In this document: one piece after another, positions 16,112 through 25,484 of the stretch
Layout: every line of letters starts with the position of its first letter
Position numbering within the stretch: position 1 is the stretch's first letter
Source of the DNA: Caulobacter sp. FWC2
Lineage (GTDB): Bacteria > Pseudomonadota > Alphaproteobacteria > Caulobacterales > Caulobacteraceae
NCBI RefSeq assembly: GCF_002742625.1
Contig: NZ_PEBF01000001.1
Coordinates: 3,658,001 to 3,722,000, forward strand
DNA length: 64,000 bases
Reading direction: 5' to 3'
Translations under genes and position numbers: made by a program
Notes under the pieces: generated by a model
Seen by the model: the letters and a program-made list of their open reading frames with translations, nothing else
Told to the model about the DNA's origin: nothing
Database searches by the model: none

Positions 16112-17026
16112 TTACGTAGTCACGTCGGGCCGGGCTTTGAAATTGCCCTGCTTCCAGGCCATCCAAAGCACCAAGATCGCCACCAGCGTGCCGACAACCA
16201 TGGCCGGCAGCGAGGCCTCGGGACCGAAGGCGCCGCCGCTCAGGAACTCCGGCGCGCCCGGCTTTGGCTTGCTGACCAGCCAGCTCTCGGTGACCGGGAT
16301 GCCCGACACCGAGGCCCCCCACACCCAGCCTTGGGTGAAATTCCAGGCAGCGTGGACGCCGACCGACATCCATAGGCGCCCGGTCAGCAGATAGAAGCCG
16401 GCGAGCATCAGTCCGGCCTCGACGGCGATGGCCGCGGCGGCGACCGGCGTGGCGTTGGGATTGGCCAGGTGCAACGCTCCGAACAGGGCCGCCTGCACAA
16501 CCAGCGCCGGCCAGATCCCGAAGGCCCGCATCAGCAGGCGCAGCAGGATGGCGCGCATGATCAGCTCCTCCATGAAGCCGGACTCGATGGCCATGGCGAT
16601 CGTGCCCCACACCGAGGCCGGGCGCGGACCGCTGATGTCATAGACGCCCAGCAGGTAGAGCCCGCCCACGGCCGCGCTCAGCATCAGCGCCCCGATCACA
16701 AGACCAATAGCCAGCTCGGCCGGCATTTGGCGAAGGTTCAGCTCCTCGGGCCAGCGGCCCTCGGCCAGTTTCACGACGACCGCGTAGAGGCCAAAGCCCG
16801 CGCAGCAGATCGCCAGCACTTCCAGGACTTCGAGAAGATGGCCGCCCTTCTTGAACATCGGGTTGGCCACAGCCTGGGCGCCCGCATAGACGACGCTGAA
16901 CAGGACGAAGAGCAGGATCATCCAGGCCAACGCTCGCAGCCATCTCAGCGGTCCCGGATGCAGGAACCGCTGTCGCCCGACTTCCAGACCCGCCTGATCA
17001 CTCGTGATTTCGTGCGTCATAGCCAA
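16112..17026 (-). CDS. CPBP family intramembrane glutamic metalloprotease
   Basis: A 304-residue multi-pass membrane protein of the CAAX-protease/bacteriocin-processing (Abi) family. About eight hydrophobic segments are present. All three motifs can be seen: EEllmR (SGFMEELIMRAILLR, near residue 150), FxxxH (FGALHLANPNAT) and HxxxN (HAAWNFTQG). These provide the catalytic glutamates and histidines inside the membrane. In bacteria the substrates are mostly unknown, with roles from bacteriocin self-protection to membrane-protein processing. It is a single gene on the minus strand, upstream of ompW and divergent from pepN. Confidence 0.9.
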   Translation of the reverse strand: MAMTHEITSDQAGLEVGRQRFLHPGPLRWLRALAWMILLFVLFSVVYAGAQAVANPMFKKGGHLLEVLEVLAICCAGFGLYAVVVKLAEGRWPEELNLRQMPAELAIGLVIGALMLSAAVGGLYLLGVYDISGPRPASVWGTIAMAIESGFMEELIMRAILLRLLMRAFGIWPALVVQAALFGALHLANPNATPVAAAAIAVEAGLMLAGFYLLTGRLWMSVGVHAAWNFTQGWVWGASVSGIPVTESWLVSKPKPGAPEFLSGGAFGPEASLPAMVVGTLVAILVLWMAWKQGNFKARPDVTT

Positions 17027-17125
17027 GCCCCTCCCGCCTTAACCCAGACGAGCACTGACCATTAATTCGGGCGCGGCCGTCAAGGTCCTCTCGCGGAGGC
17101 CGCCCCGGGCGACTAGGTTAGAGGA

Positions 17126-19717
17126 ATGCGCACCGACACGCCCCAAGCCGTCCGTCTGGCGGACTATCGTCCGTTCCCGTTCGCCATCGAGACCACGCGA
17201 CTGGTCTTCGAGCTGCATCCATCTCAGACCCGCGTCAAGGCTGAGCTCGCGGTGCGCCGGACCGGTGCGAAGGACGAACCGCTGGTGTTGAACGGCGAGC
17301 GGCTGAAGCTGGTGTCCGCAGCCGTGGACGGCCAGGCCCTGAGCGCCAACCAGTATGTGCTGGACGCCGAGCACCTGACGATACCGGATCTGCCGGACCA
17401 ATTCGTCCTGACCACCGAGGTCGAGATCGATCCGTCGGCCAACAAGGCGCTGATGGGTCTCTACATGTCGGGCGGACGCTTCTGCACCCAGTGCGAGGCC
17501 GAGGGCTTCCGGACGATCACCTACTTCCCCGACCGACCAGACGTGCTGAGCCGCTACAGCGTGCGCATCGAGGCCGATCGCAAGTTCACGCACCTTCTCA
17601 GCAACGGCAACCTGATCGACTCGGGCGCCCTCGAGGACAATCGGTTCTTCGCCGAATGGGAGGACCCCTTCCCCAAGCCCTGCTACCTGTTCGCCTTGGT
17701 CGCTGGGCACCTGGACGTCCTGGTCGACAGGTTCATTACCATGAGCGGCCGCGAAGTGGCGCTGCGGGTCTTCGTCGACCCCGGCCAGGCCTCGCGCGCG
17801 GCCTATGCCCTCGACAGCCTGAAGCGGGCGATGAAATGGGACGAGGACACCTTCGGCCGCGAATACGACCTGGACCTGTTCATGATCGTCGCCGTGCGCG
17901 ACTTCAATTTCGGCGCCATGGAGAACAAGGGGCTGAACATCTTCAACAGCTCCCTGCTGCTGGCTGATCCGCACACCGCCACCGACCTGGACTACGAGCG
18001 CATCGAGGCGGTCGTGGCGCACGAATATTTCCACAACTGGACCGGCAACCGCATCACCTGCCGCGACTGGTTCCAGCTCTGCCTGAAGGAGGGCTTCACC
18101 GTCTTCCGCGACCAGAGCTTCAGCGCCGACCAGCGCGGCGCGACGGTGGAGAGGATCAAGGGCGTCCGGGCTCTGCGCGCGCGCCAGTTCGCCGAGGACG
18201 CCGGCCCCCTCGCCCACCCGGTGCGGCCGTCCAGCTACATGAAGATCGACAACTTCTACACCGCGACGATCTACGAGAAGGGCTCGGAGATCATCCGCAT
18301 GTTGAAGACCATCCTGGGCGCCGAGGCGTTTCGGAAGGGCAGCGATCTCTACTTCCAGCGCCACGATGGCCAGGCGACCACGGTCGAGGCCTTCATCGCC
18401 TGTTTCGCCGAGGCGTCGGGCCGCGACCTGTCGGACTTCTTCGGCTGGTACGAGCAGGCGGGTACGCCGGCCGTGACGATCGAGACGGCCTATGACGAGG
18501 CCGCCAAGGCCCTGACCTTGAACTTCACCCAGTCGACCGCACCGACGCCGGGCCAGCCCGACAAGAAGGCCCTGCCGATCCCGATCGCCATCGGCCTGCT
18601 GTCGGAGACCGGTGAGCCGCTGCGCGAAACTGAAGTGGTGCTGCTGGACAAGGACGCGCTGACAGTCCGCTGGGAGAACGTGCCCAGCAGGCCGATCCTG
18701 TCGGCCCTGCGCGGCTTCTCGGCCCCGGTGAACCTGTCGACCGACGCGCGACCGGCCGACCGCTACGTGCTGTTCGCCGCCGACCCGGATCTCTTCAACC
18801 GCTGGGAGGCCGGCCAGACCCTGGCCCGCGACCTGATCCTGGCCCGCGCCGCCGGGACGCCCGACGAAGTGGGCGAGGAACGCTACGCCGACGCGCTGGG
18901 CCGCGCCTTGGTCGACGACACCGCCGAGCCGGCCTTCAAGGCTTTGCTGCTGGCCCTGCCATCGGAGCAGGATCTGGCGCTGATGTCCGAGCCGGCCGAG
19001 CCCGCGGCCCTCCACGAGTCCCGCAAGACCCTGCGCACGCGCATCGCCGTCCACCTGGGGGACCTGCTGCGCCGCCTGCACGGCGAGATGCAGAGCGACG
19101 CCGAGTTCTCGGCCAGCGCCGAAGCCGCCGGTCGCCGCGCCCTGCGAAACGCCTGCGCCAACATGCTTTCGGCCGATCCCAGCGCCGACAACCTGTCGCG
19201 CCTGGTCGGCCACTACGCCGTCAGCGGCAACATGACCGATCAGATCGGCGCCCTGCAAGCCATGGTGGCCAGCGGCGACGCTCAGCGCGAGATCGCCCTG
19301 AACAATTTCCATGGCGTCTGGCGCAAGGAACCGCTGGTGCTCGACAAGTGGTTCTCCGTGCAGGCCCAGGACCCCTCGGAAAACGCGCTTGAGCGGGTGA
19401 TCGCACTGACGAAACACCAGGACTTCGAGCCGACCAATCCTAACCGCCTGCGGGCCCTGGTCTCGACCTTCGCCAACTTCAATCCGGCGCGCTTCCATGA
19501 TTCCAGGGGCGCGGGCTACCGTTTCCTGGCCGACCAGATCCTGGCCGTGGACAGCTTCAACCCGATGACGGCCGCGCGTCTGGTCGAGCCGCTTGGCAAC
19601 TGGCGGCGCTACAAACCCGCGTTGGGCAGGCTGATGCGCGAACAACTGGAACGCGTCGCGGCCCACCCGGATCTGTCCAAGAACGTCCTCGAATTGGCGA
19701 CCAAGGCGCTCGGCTAA
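17126..19717 (+). CDS. pepN: Aminopeptidase N (M1 family)
   Basis: A cytoplasmic zinc aminopeptidase of 863 residues, the normal length for the gamma/alphaproteobacterial PepN type. It removes N-terminal residues from peptides. The substrate-anchoring motif GAMENKGLNIFN precedes the zinc motif HEYFHNWTGN; ligands are His299, His303 and Glu322, with Glu300 as catalytic base, almost the numbering of E. coli PepN. The Ig-like and C-terminal helical domains typical of the family follow. It is followed 210 nt later by pleC on the same strand. Confidence 0.97.
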   Translation: MRTDTPQAVRLADYRPFPFAIETTRLVFELHPSQTRVKAELAVRRTGAKDEPLVLNGERLKLVSAAVDGQALSANQYVLDAEHLTIPDLPDQFVLTTEVEIDPSANKALMGLYMSGGRFCTQCEAEGFRTITYFPDRPDVLSRYSVRIEADRKFTHLLSNGNLIDSGALEDNRFFAEWEDPFPKPCYLFALVAGHLDVLVDRFITMSGREVALRVFVDPGQASRAAYALDSLKRAMKWDEDTFGREYDLDLFMIVAVRDFNFGAMENKGLNIFNSSLLLADPHTATDLDYERIEAVVAHEYFHNWTGNRITCRDWFQLCLKEGFTVFRDQSFSADQRGATVERIKGVRALRARQFAEDAGPLAHPVRPSSYMKIDNFYTATIYEKGSEIIRMLKTILGAEAFRKGSDLYFQRHDGQATTVEAFIACFAEASGRDLSDFFGWYEQAGTPAVTIETAYDEAAKALTLNFTQSTAPTPGQPDKKALPIPIAIGLLSETGEPLRETEVVLLDKDALTVRWENVPSRPILSALRGFSAPVNLSTDARPADRYVLFAADPDLFNRWEAGQTLARDLILARAAGTPDEVGEERYADALGRALVDDTAEPAFKALLLALPSEQDLALMSEPAEPAALHESRKTLRTRIAVHLGDLLRRLHGEMQSDAEFSASAEAAGRRALRNACANMLSADPSADNLSRLVGHYAVSGNMTDQIGALQAMVASGDAQREIALNNFHGVWRKEPLVLDKWFSVQAQDPSENALERVIALTKHQDFEPTNPNRLRALVSTFANFNPARFHDSRGAGYRFLADQILAVDSFNPMTAARLVEPLGNWRRYKPALGRLMREQLERVAAHPDLSKNVLELATKALG

Positions 19718-19927
19718 GGCGCCTTTTCGAGACTCGTTCGGCCCTGAGTTGCGACCAATGGGCTCATACATGTCGAATCCGCCTTTCCGGCGGTGACGGA
19801 GCGGTTAGCGGTACGGTAGATTCATCAAGTCGGCGAAGTGACTCGCCCGAGGGCCCGTCCGTGACAGGCCTTTGACCAAGGTTGGAGCGCGCCCCCGCGC
19901 GCTCGGTGAATCCAGGAGCCGCGTGAT

Positions 19928-22468
19928 TTGGACAGGGGCTTAGCGAGACACGGGGGGACGGCGCCCGCCGGACCGACCGCGCCCGCGGCCGTGCGCGCCA
20001 AGTCCGTCCGGGCCCCATCGCAGGCGTTCGTCCGCATAGCCATCCTGGCCGCCCTGCTGCTGCTGGCCGTCTACACCGCCTTCGGCGTCAAGCGCCTGCA
20101 GGAGGAAGCCTCGGCCCAGCCGGGCGGCGCGCCGCTGTCGGCCAAGGCCGGACTGATCGCCGGCCGCGTCGAAGCCAATCTAGCCGCCCAGCGCGCCGGT
20201 CTTTCGGCCGCCGCCGACATGCTTAAGCGCGATCCTGGCGCGACCATGGACGCCGCCGAGACCGCCCTGCGCGCGGCGGGCGGCGAGGCCGCGGCCGTCG
20301 CCGTGGTCAGCCCCGCAGGCGTCGTCTCCGTCGCGGGTCGCGATGACGGGGCCGACTGGAAAGCCGCCGCCCAGGCCGCCGCCGCCTCCGGCCGCACGAC
20401 CTGGACGGGTTCGGTCAGCGACACCGGCCGGCTCTATGTCGCCACCACCGCTTCGCTGGACAAGGTCCGCGCCTTCGTGATCGCCAGCGGCGACGCCACG
20501 CGCCTGATCGACGAGCCCGAGAAGAACGACAGCGGAGCCCTCGCCTTGCCCAGCGGCGCGCTGATCGCCGCCCGAGGGCGCGCGGCCCAGGGCGCAGCCA
20601 CCTTCCGCGAAGCCTTCGCCCTCGCGCCCGAAGACGTCACCGGCGGTCCCGTCGCCCTGCGCGGACAGGCCGTCGATGGCGCGACTCTCGACGTCGCCGT
20701 CCGCCCGGTGGCCGAGGGGGCGCTGCTGGTGATGGCCGCCACCCCGATCCACAGCGTCGCCAATATCGACCGCCAGGTCATGGAAGGCGCAATCAATCTG
20801 CTGGCCCCTCTGGCCGTCGGCATCGCCCTGGCGCTGCTGCTGATGATCCAAAGCCGCAAGGCCGAGCTGGCGCACCGAGAGTTCGTCGACAGCGAGCAAC
20901 GCTTCCGCCTGGCGGTCGAGGCCGCCCGCTGCGGCATCTGGGAATGGGATCTCAACGCCGACCAGGTCTATCTCTCCGACGTCACCGGCGCGATGTTCGG
21001 CTGGGGCGGCGGCGGGGTCGTCTCGGGTCAAGACCTGCTGGAGCGGATCTCGATCGACCACCGCGAGCGCGTGCGCCAGGCCCTGGCCAACGCCGCCATG
21101 TACGGCGCCTTCGACGTCTCGTTCCGAGTGCCGGCCAACGAGCATGGCGCGCGCTCGCTATGGATCGACGCCCGCGGCCAGGGCTTCGGCAAACCTGGCG
21201 CGGACGGCTATGTCCGGATCATAGGCGTGGCCCTGGATGTCACCGAGGAGCGCCTGGCCCAGGCTCGCGCTCAGGCCGCCGAGAACCGCCTGCGCGACGC
21301 CATCGAGAGCGTGTCGGAAGCCTTCGTCCTCTGGGATCGCCAGGGCCGGCTGCTGATGTGCAACCGCAACTATCGCAGCGTCTTCTCGCTGGAGCCCAAG
21401 CTGCTCAAGCCCGGCGCCGCCCGCGCCGAGGTCAATCGCTTTGCCGCCCTCGCCATCAAGCACGACCACCCCGCGCCCGACGGGGCCAAGGGGGTGCGCG
21501 AGGCCGAGATGATGGACGGTCGCTGGATCCAGATCAGCGAACGCCGCACGGCCGAAGGCGGCCTCGTCATGACCGCCGCCGACATCACGGCCATCAAGAC
21601 CCAGGAAGAAGCCCGCCGCCTCAATGAGGAGCAGCTGCAGAACGCCATCACCGGCCTGGAGCGCAGCCAGGAGCAGCTGGCCGAGCTGGCCCGCAAGTAC
21701 GAGACCGAGAAGGTCAAGGCCGAGAGCGCCAACAAGGCCAAGAGCGAGTTCCTGGCCAATATGTCCCACGAGCTGCGGACGCCGTTGAACGCCATCAACG
21801 GCTTCTCCGAGATCATGATGAACGAGATGTTCGGGGCCTTGGGCGACGCGCGCTACAAGGGCTACAGCCAGGACATCCACTCGTCGGGCCAGCACCTGCT
21901 GGCGCTGATCAACGACATCCTCGACATGTCGAAGATCGAGGCGGGCAAGATGAACCTCAAGTTCGAGCGCATGCACCTTGAGGATGTCGCCGAGGACGCC
22001 GTGCGCCTGGTCCGCAACCGCGCCGAGGCCGCCGGCCTGAAGCTGAACGTCGACTTCCCGCACCTGCCCGAGATCGAGGCCGACTACCGTGCGGTCAAGC
22101 AGGTGCTGCTGAACCTGCTGTCGAACGCCATCAAGTTCACGCCGCGCGCCGGCAGCGTCACGATCAGCGCCGAGATCCGCCGCGATCCGTTCGGCGACAA
22201 GGTCAAGGTGTCGGTCACCGACACTGGCATCGGCATCGCCAAGGAAGACCTCGCGCGCCTGGCCAAGCCTTTCGAGCAGGTCGAGAGCCAGTTCTCCAAG
22301 ACCACGCAGGGTACTGGCCTGGGCCTGGCCCTGACCAAGTCGCTGATCACCATGCACGACGGCCTACTGGAGATGCACTCCCAGCCCGGCGAAGGCACCA
22401 CGGTCAGCTTTACGCTACCGATCCGCCAGAGCGAGCACAAAGCGTCCCGCGACTTCGTGGCGGCCTAG
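19928..22468 (+). CDS. pleC: PleC-type sensor histidine kinase/phosphatase
   Basis: An 846-residue membrane histidine kinase. TM1 (about 34-54) and TM2 (about 290-310) frame a periplasmic domain; PAS domains follow (about 316-440 and 455-560), then a short coiled coil, the HisKA helix with His614 in NMSHELRTPLNAINGFSEIM, and the ATPase domain with N box (LLNLLSNAIKFTP), G1 (VTDTGIGI) and G2 (GTGLGLALTKSL). Length and histidine position match Caulobacter PleC (842 residues, His610) with a constant offset of four. PleC sits at the flagellar pole and dephosphorylates DivK and PleD in swarmer cells. The start is weak: TTG at 19928 after AGGAG; GTG at 19991 is an alternative. Confidence 0.87.
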   Translation: MDRGLARHGGTAPAGPTAPAAVRAKSVRAPSQAFVRIAILAALLLLAVYTAFGVKRLQEEASAQPGGAPLSAKAGLIAGRVEANLAAQRAGLSAAADMLKRDPGATMDAAETALRAAGGEAAAVAVVSPAGVVSVAGRDDGADWKAAAQAAAASGRTTWTGSVSDTGRLYVATTASLDKVRAFVIASGDATRLIDEPEKNDSGALALPSGALIAARGRAAQGAATFREAFALAPEDVTGGPVALRGQAVDGATLDVAVRPVAEGALLVMAATPIHSVANIDRQVMEGAINLLAPLAVGIALALLLMIQSRKAELAHREFVDSEQRFRLAVEAARCGIWEWDLNADQVYLSDVTGAMFGWGGGGVVSGQDLLERISIDHRERVRQALANAAMYGAFDVSFRVPANEHGARSLWIDARGQGFGKPGADGYVRIIGVALDVTEERLAQARAQAAENRLRDAIESVSEAFVLWDRQGRLLMCNRNYRSVFSLEPKLLKPGAARAEVNRFAALAIKHDHPAPDGAKGVREAEMMDGRWIQISERRTAEGGLVMTAADITAIKTQEEARRLNEEQLQNAITGLERSQEQLAELARKYETEKVKAESANKAKSEFLANMSHELRTPLNAINGFSEIMMNEMFGALGDARYKGYSQDIHSSGQHLLALINDILDMSKIEAGKMNLKFERMHLEDVAEDAVRLVRNRAEAAGLKLNVDFPHLPEIEADYRAVKQVLLNLLSNAIKFTPRAGSVTISAEIRRDPFGDKVKVSVTDTGIGIAKEDLARLAKPFEQVESQFSKTTQGTGLGLALTKSLITMHDGLLEMHSQPGEGTTVSFTLPIRQSEHKASRDFVAA

Positions 22469-22687
22469 GCTTTAGGCGCTGAGTGATGTGCGCAGCGGTG
22501 GCCCTGGCCTCGTCAATCTCGGCGACGATCTGGACCGAGACCCGTCAATGATGCCAAATATTACTTTCGTTTCATAGACTTAATTCGAAGTCATGAAGCA
22601 CTCGTAACGGGTGTTCGGCGAGGCCGGCGACTACACCCTCATTCAACGGATCGCCGCGGGCGACCACACGAATTGAGGGACAAGATC

Positions 22688-23014
22688 ATGAGCAAGCTCG
22701 TCAACCGCATCGCCGCTATCGCCGCCCTGGCCCTGGCCGCTACCCCGATCATCGGCCTGACCGCCGCTCACGCCGCCGAGCCGGCCACGCCCATCGCCCG
22801 CGTCCGCGTCGGCGACCTGACGCTGTCGAACCCGGCCGACGCGCGCGAGTTCGCCCGCCGCGCCCATGCCGCCGGAACCCGCGCCTGCGACGCCAAGGGC
22901 TTCAGCGGCCTGTCGGCCAGGGCCTGCATGATGGACTTCCACCAGGACCTGCAGCACGCCCTGACCAAGCAACAGGCCGCCCAGCTACGGGTCGCCAAAC
23001 GCGCCGGCGCCTGA
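22688..23014 (+). CDS. UrcA family protein
   Basis: A 108-residue exported protein. Signal peptide to about residue 30 (IAAIAALALAATPIIGLTAAHA); the mature part carries the UrcA-family signature: VRVGDLTLSNPADAREFARRAHAAGTRAC around residues 40-70, with a second cysteine in SARACMMDFHQDL giving a likely disulfide. GAGGGA is upstream. UrcA-family proteins are common in Caulobacterales and Sphingomonadales but have no known function. It converges with the Nudix gene 13 nt away. Confidence 0.85.
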   Translation: MSKLVNRIAAIAALALAATPIIGLTAAHAAEPATPIARVRVGDLTLSNPADAREFARRAHAAGTRACDAKGFSGLSARACMMDFHQDLQHALTKQQAAQLRVAKRAGA

Positions 23015-23027
23015 CGAGCCTCAAGTT

Positions 23028-23474
23028 CTAACCGCGACGCAGCCACGCCGCGACCGCCCACGAATGGGCGTCGTGGCGAAGGGCGACCACCGCGTCCTGT
23101 GGATCCAGCCAGACCAGCTTGTGGTCGTCCTCGACCTTCAGGCGCGGCTCTTCGCCGGTCACCTTGACCACGTAGACGCCGCCGAAGTTCCGCACCGGCT
23201 GGCCGTCGGACTTGAGGAACAGCTGCGAGACCGTCTCGACAAGCGCCCCGGCCTCGACCACCAGGCCAGTCTCCTCGCCGAACTCGCGGACTACCGCTTC
23301 CCGCTCGGTCTCGTCGCCGTCCACCGCCCCGCCCGGCAGGTCGAAGTACGGCGCCTTGCTGGGCTTGCTGACCTCCGCCAGCGCGATCTGGCCCAGGCTG
23401 TTCTCGGCGATGCCGAAGGCGGCGGCGCGGTCCTTGTAGGTCTTGCGCGCGACGGGCGCGCCGAAAGCCAGCAT
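23028..23474 (-). CDS. Nudix family hydrolase
   Basis: A 148-residue protein with a complete Nudix box GX5EX7REUXEEXGU (GAVDGDETEREAVVREFGEETGL, about residues 50-72), which binds magnesium and hydrolyses nucleoside diphosphates linked to another group. ARKTYKDRAAAFGIAEN at the N-terminus and the C-terminal LVWLDPQDAVVALRHDAHSWAVAAWLRR fit small MutT-like NUDIX enzymes. Substrate unknown. It is three bases downstream of the S1/P1 nuclease gene and is likely co-transcribed. Confidence 0.92.
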   Translation of the reverse strand: MLAFGAPVARKTYKDRAAAFGIAENSLGQIALAEVSKPSKAPYFDLPGGAVDGDETEREAVVREFGEETGLVVEAGALVETVSQLFLKSDGQPVRNFGGVYVVKVTGEEPRLKVEDDHKLVWLDPQDAVVALRHDAHSWAVAAWLRRG

Positions 23475-23477
23475 GCC

Positions 23478-24506
23478 TTAGTCCTTGCCGTAGAGGTCGT
23501 TCCACGGATCAGCCTTGCCGGACGCCACGTCCGCCACGCTGATCTCGGGACGGTAGCCGATCGTGCCGTTGGCGCTGGCGGTCCAGGCGTCGACCACCAG
23601 GTCGCGCAGGGCTGTGGCGCCGGCCGCGATGCGGGCCTGGACGAAGGTCTTGGCGCGCGGATCGGTCTCGACCATGCCGCCGGCCTTTTCCAGCTGATAG
23701 AGCGGCTCGGTCTGCTTCCAGGTGTCGGTCAGATAGCCGACCACGCGGGTCTCGATCGAGCAGTCGCAGGCCTTATAGGCCGGGACCAGCGCCTTGACCG
23801 AAGCCTCGTCGCCCAGCGTCTTGGCCAGCGGGCCTTCGAACTGGAAGTGGGTCGAGCGCGCGTTTGTGTAGCCGTTCGGGTTGGGATAGTCGCCCCAGCC
23901 ATTATAGTGGACCGACAGGTGCAGCGGCTGGCTGCCGTCGCCCACATAGTGCGCCCAGACGCCCAGGTCGCGCAGCAGCAACGCCTCGCGACGAAGCAGG
24001 TCGGCCTTGTAGTAGGCCAGGCGGGTCTGATCCTTCTCGATCTTCAGCGCGGCGGTCAGCACGCGCCAATAGGTGAAGTCCTTCACCAGCTGCTGGTAGC
24101 CGTCGATGATCGCGTACGGCAGGTAACCGGCCTTCCAGCTGTCGACGCCGGCCGCCTGCAGGGCCTTTTCGTAGTCCGCGCGGGTTGGCGGCAGGGTCGC
24201 CACCGTGAACATCGGGCCGCCGTACATGCGGCCCTGGTCGTCGATGTCCAGGAAGTGCGCCGCGTCGCGGTCCGTGTCGTGGATCTTGCCGGAGCCCTTC
24301 CAGCGGTCCGGCTCGCGGGCGTACTCGCCGATCGCGGCGATGGCCGTCGGGGTGCGGAGGAAGGCCGGAACATCGGCCGGCAAGCTCTCGGCGCCGACGA
24401 CGCCCACCACGCGGTGGCCCGACGAGCCCCAGGCCAAGGCCGAGGCGGCCGGCGCCGACAGGGCGGCGGCGAGGACGAGGACTTTCAGGCTGGACGACAG
24501 GCGCAA
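23478..24506 (-). CDS. Exported S1/P1-type zinc nuclease
   Basis: A 342-residue secreted nuclease of the S1/P1 family, which cleaves single-stranded nucleic acid and may act as 3'-nucleotidase. A TTG start at 24506 is chosen: GGAG lies at normal distance and a signal peptide (SSSLKVLVLAAALSAPAASALA) follows at once. Cleavage after ALA leaves WGSSGH, so the mature N-terminal Trp and the nearby His can join the trinuclear zinc site as in P1. Other zinc-ligand regions are HFLDIDD, VWAHYVGDGSQPLHLSVHYNGWGD. It would supply phosphate or nucleosides from environmental DNA or RNA. Confidence 0.88.
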   Translation of the reverse strand: MRLSSSLKVLVLAAALSAPAASALAWGSSGHRVVGVVGAESLPADVPAFLRTPTAIAAIGEYAREPDRWKGSGKIHDTDRDAAHFLDIDDQGRMYGGPMFTVATLPPTRADYEKALQAAGVDSWKAGYLPYAIIDGYQQLVKDFTYWRVLTAALKIEKDQTRLAYYKADLLRREALLLRDLGVWAHYVGDGSQPLHLSVHYNGWGDYPNPNGYTNARSTHFQFEGPLAKTLGDEASVKALVPAYKACDCSIETRVVGYLTDTWKQTEPLYQLEKAGGMVETDPRAKTFVQARIAAGATALRDLVVDAWTASANGTIGYRPEISVADVASGKADPWNDLYGKD

Positions 24507-24879
24507 GGCAGGGGCTCCGAAGATCAGATAGGCCGGACGAGCCGGTGTAAGGCGCCGAGACGCTGTCGGCCAGTGTCGCGCGCTCCCAGACCAGAGACGC
24601 CCAGTGTTGCGGCCGTATTTCTGGCGAAAGCGGCGCTCCGGAACCGATTGGCGAGTCGCGAAGGACAGCCTGTTCAAGGCCGGGTTCCGCCTGTGAAGCT
24701 CGCAAAAGGTAAAAATCGACTCCTCCAAAGCCCCGTTTCAAGCGACTGAATCCACGTTGTTTTCTCGCCTTTCGGGCGAAAACGGCCTGGAGCGCGTCGA
24801 CTCCCGGGGTTGTCACGGGTCCGTGATCGGAATATCCAAGCCGCCAACCGACAGACACGCCGATAAGAGGACCCCCTCG
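24507..24879. other. Divergent intergenic region, S1/P1 nuclease / 3D-domain gene
   Basis: About 370 nt without a convincing gene. It holds the two divergent promoters. The only structure I see is a bulged hairpin at 24758-24782 (GTTTTC..GCC / GGC..GAAAAC), about 100 nt before the 3D-domain gene, which could be in its 5' leader. Confidence 0.5.
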
Positions 24880-25401
24880 ATGCGACGCAAGCTCGCCGGA
24901 ATTTTGGCCACCGCGGTCATCTCCGCACTCGCCATTCCCGCCCTCGCCTATGCCGCCCCCGCGGACCCGGCGCCTGCCTCGACGCAGCGCGTCGATCCTC
25001 TGGGCGACCTGATCACCTCGGCCCTTAGCGGCGGCGCACTGCCCGGCTCGGTCGAGTTCACGATGAGGGCGACGATGTATCACGCCGGCGCCAAGGGCAT
25101 CCGCGCGTTCGACTCCCTGGGCTGCAAGGTCGCGGCCATGCGCACTGTGGCGGTGGATCCCAAGGTGATCCCGCGTCGCACCGTGATCTTCATCAAGGAA
25201 ACCGTCGGCCTGCCGATGCCCGATGGCGGCCGGCACGACGGATACTGGTACGCCTCCGATATCGGCGGTGCGATCAAGGGCCTGAAGCTGGACCTGTTCA
25301 GCGGCTTCGGCGCCAGCTCGATGAAGGCCCTGGGCGGTCTCGACCTCTCCAGCCTGTCGGTCAGCAAGGTCGGCGAATTCAAGGGCTGTCCGCCGCAATA
25401 G
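24880..25401 (+). CDS. Exported 3D-domain (MltA-C-terminal-like) protein
   Basis: A 173-residue exported protein. The start at 24880 gives a signal peptide (RRKLAGILATAVISALAIPALAYA). The mature part is one 3D domain: MRATMYHAG at its beginning, VAVDPKVIPRRTVIFIKE, then YASDIGGAIKGLKLDLFSGF, where the conserved aspartates of the double-psi barrel active site appear (SD, DLF). Such domains occur at the end of lytic transglycosylase MltA and in stationary-phase survival/resuscitation proteins, so binding or cleaving of cell-wall glycan is likely. No partner domain is attached. Confidence 0.85.
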   Translation: MRRKLAGILATAVISALAIPALAYAAPADPAPASTQRVDPLGDLITSALSGGALPGSVEFTMRATMYHAGAKGIRAFDSLGCKVAAMRTVAVDPKVIPRRTVIFIKETVGLPMPDGGRHDGYWYASDIGGAIKGLKLDLFSGFGASSMKALGGLDLSSLSVSKVGEFKGCPPQ

Positions 25402-25484
25402 CGGCCTCCGCGCGCCGCGCGGACTAGAATTGTTCTCCGGACTCGGCTTGGATCCCCGCCTTCGTGGGGAGTTCGGGGAACATC

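Noticed and set aside
12465..16394. A 1309-codon open frame on the plus strand opposite the dehydrogenases and ompW
   Set aside because: It runs antisense through several genes with clear family matches; low-complexity His/Gly/Arg/Val-rich protein without domains, an effect of high GC.
17039..19771. A 910-codon minus-strand frame opposite pepN
   Set aside because: pepN on the other strand has full catalytic motifs; the antisense product has no motif and typical mirror composition.
23064..24749. A 561-codon plus-strand frame opposite the Nudix and nuclease genes
   Set aside because: It spans two real genes antisense and has only biased composition.
25453..25470. CCCCGC/GTGGGG hairpin before the acylase gene
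   Set aside because: Recalls dispersed repeat halves, but too short and without a partner arm to call a repeat.
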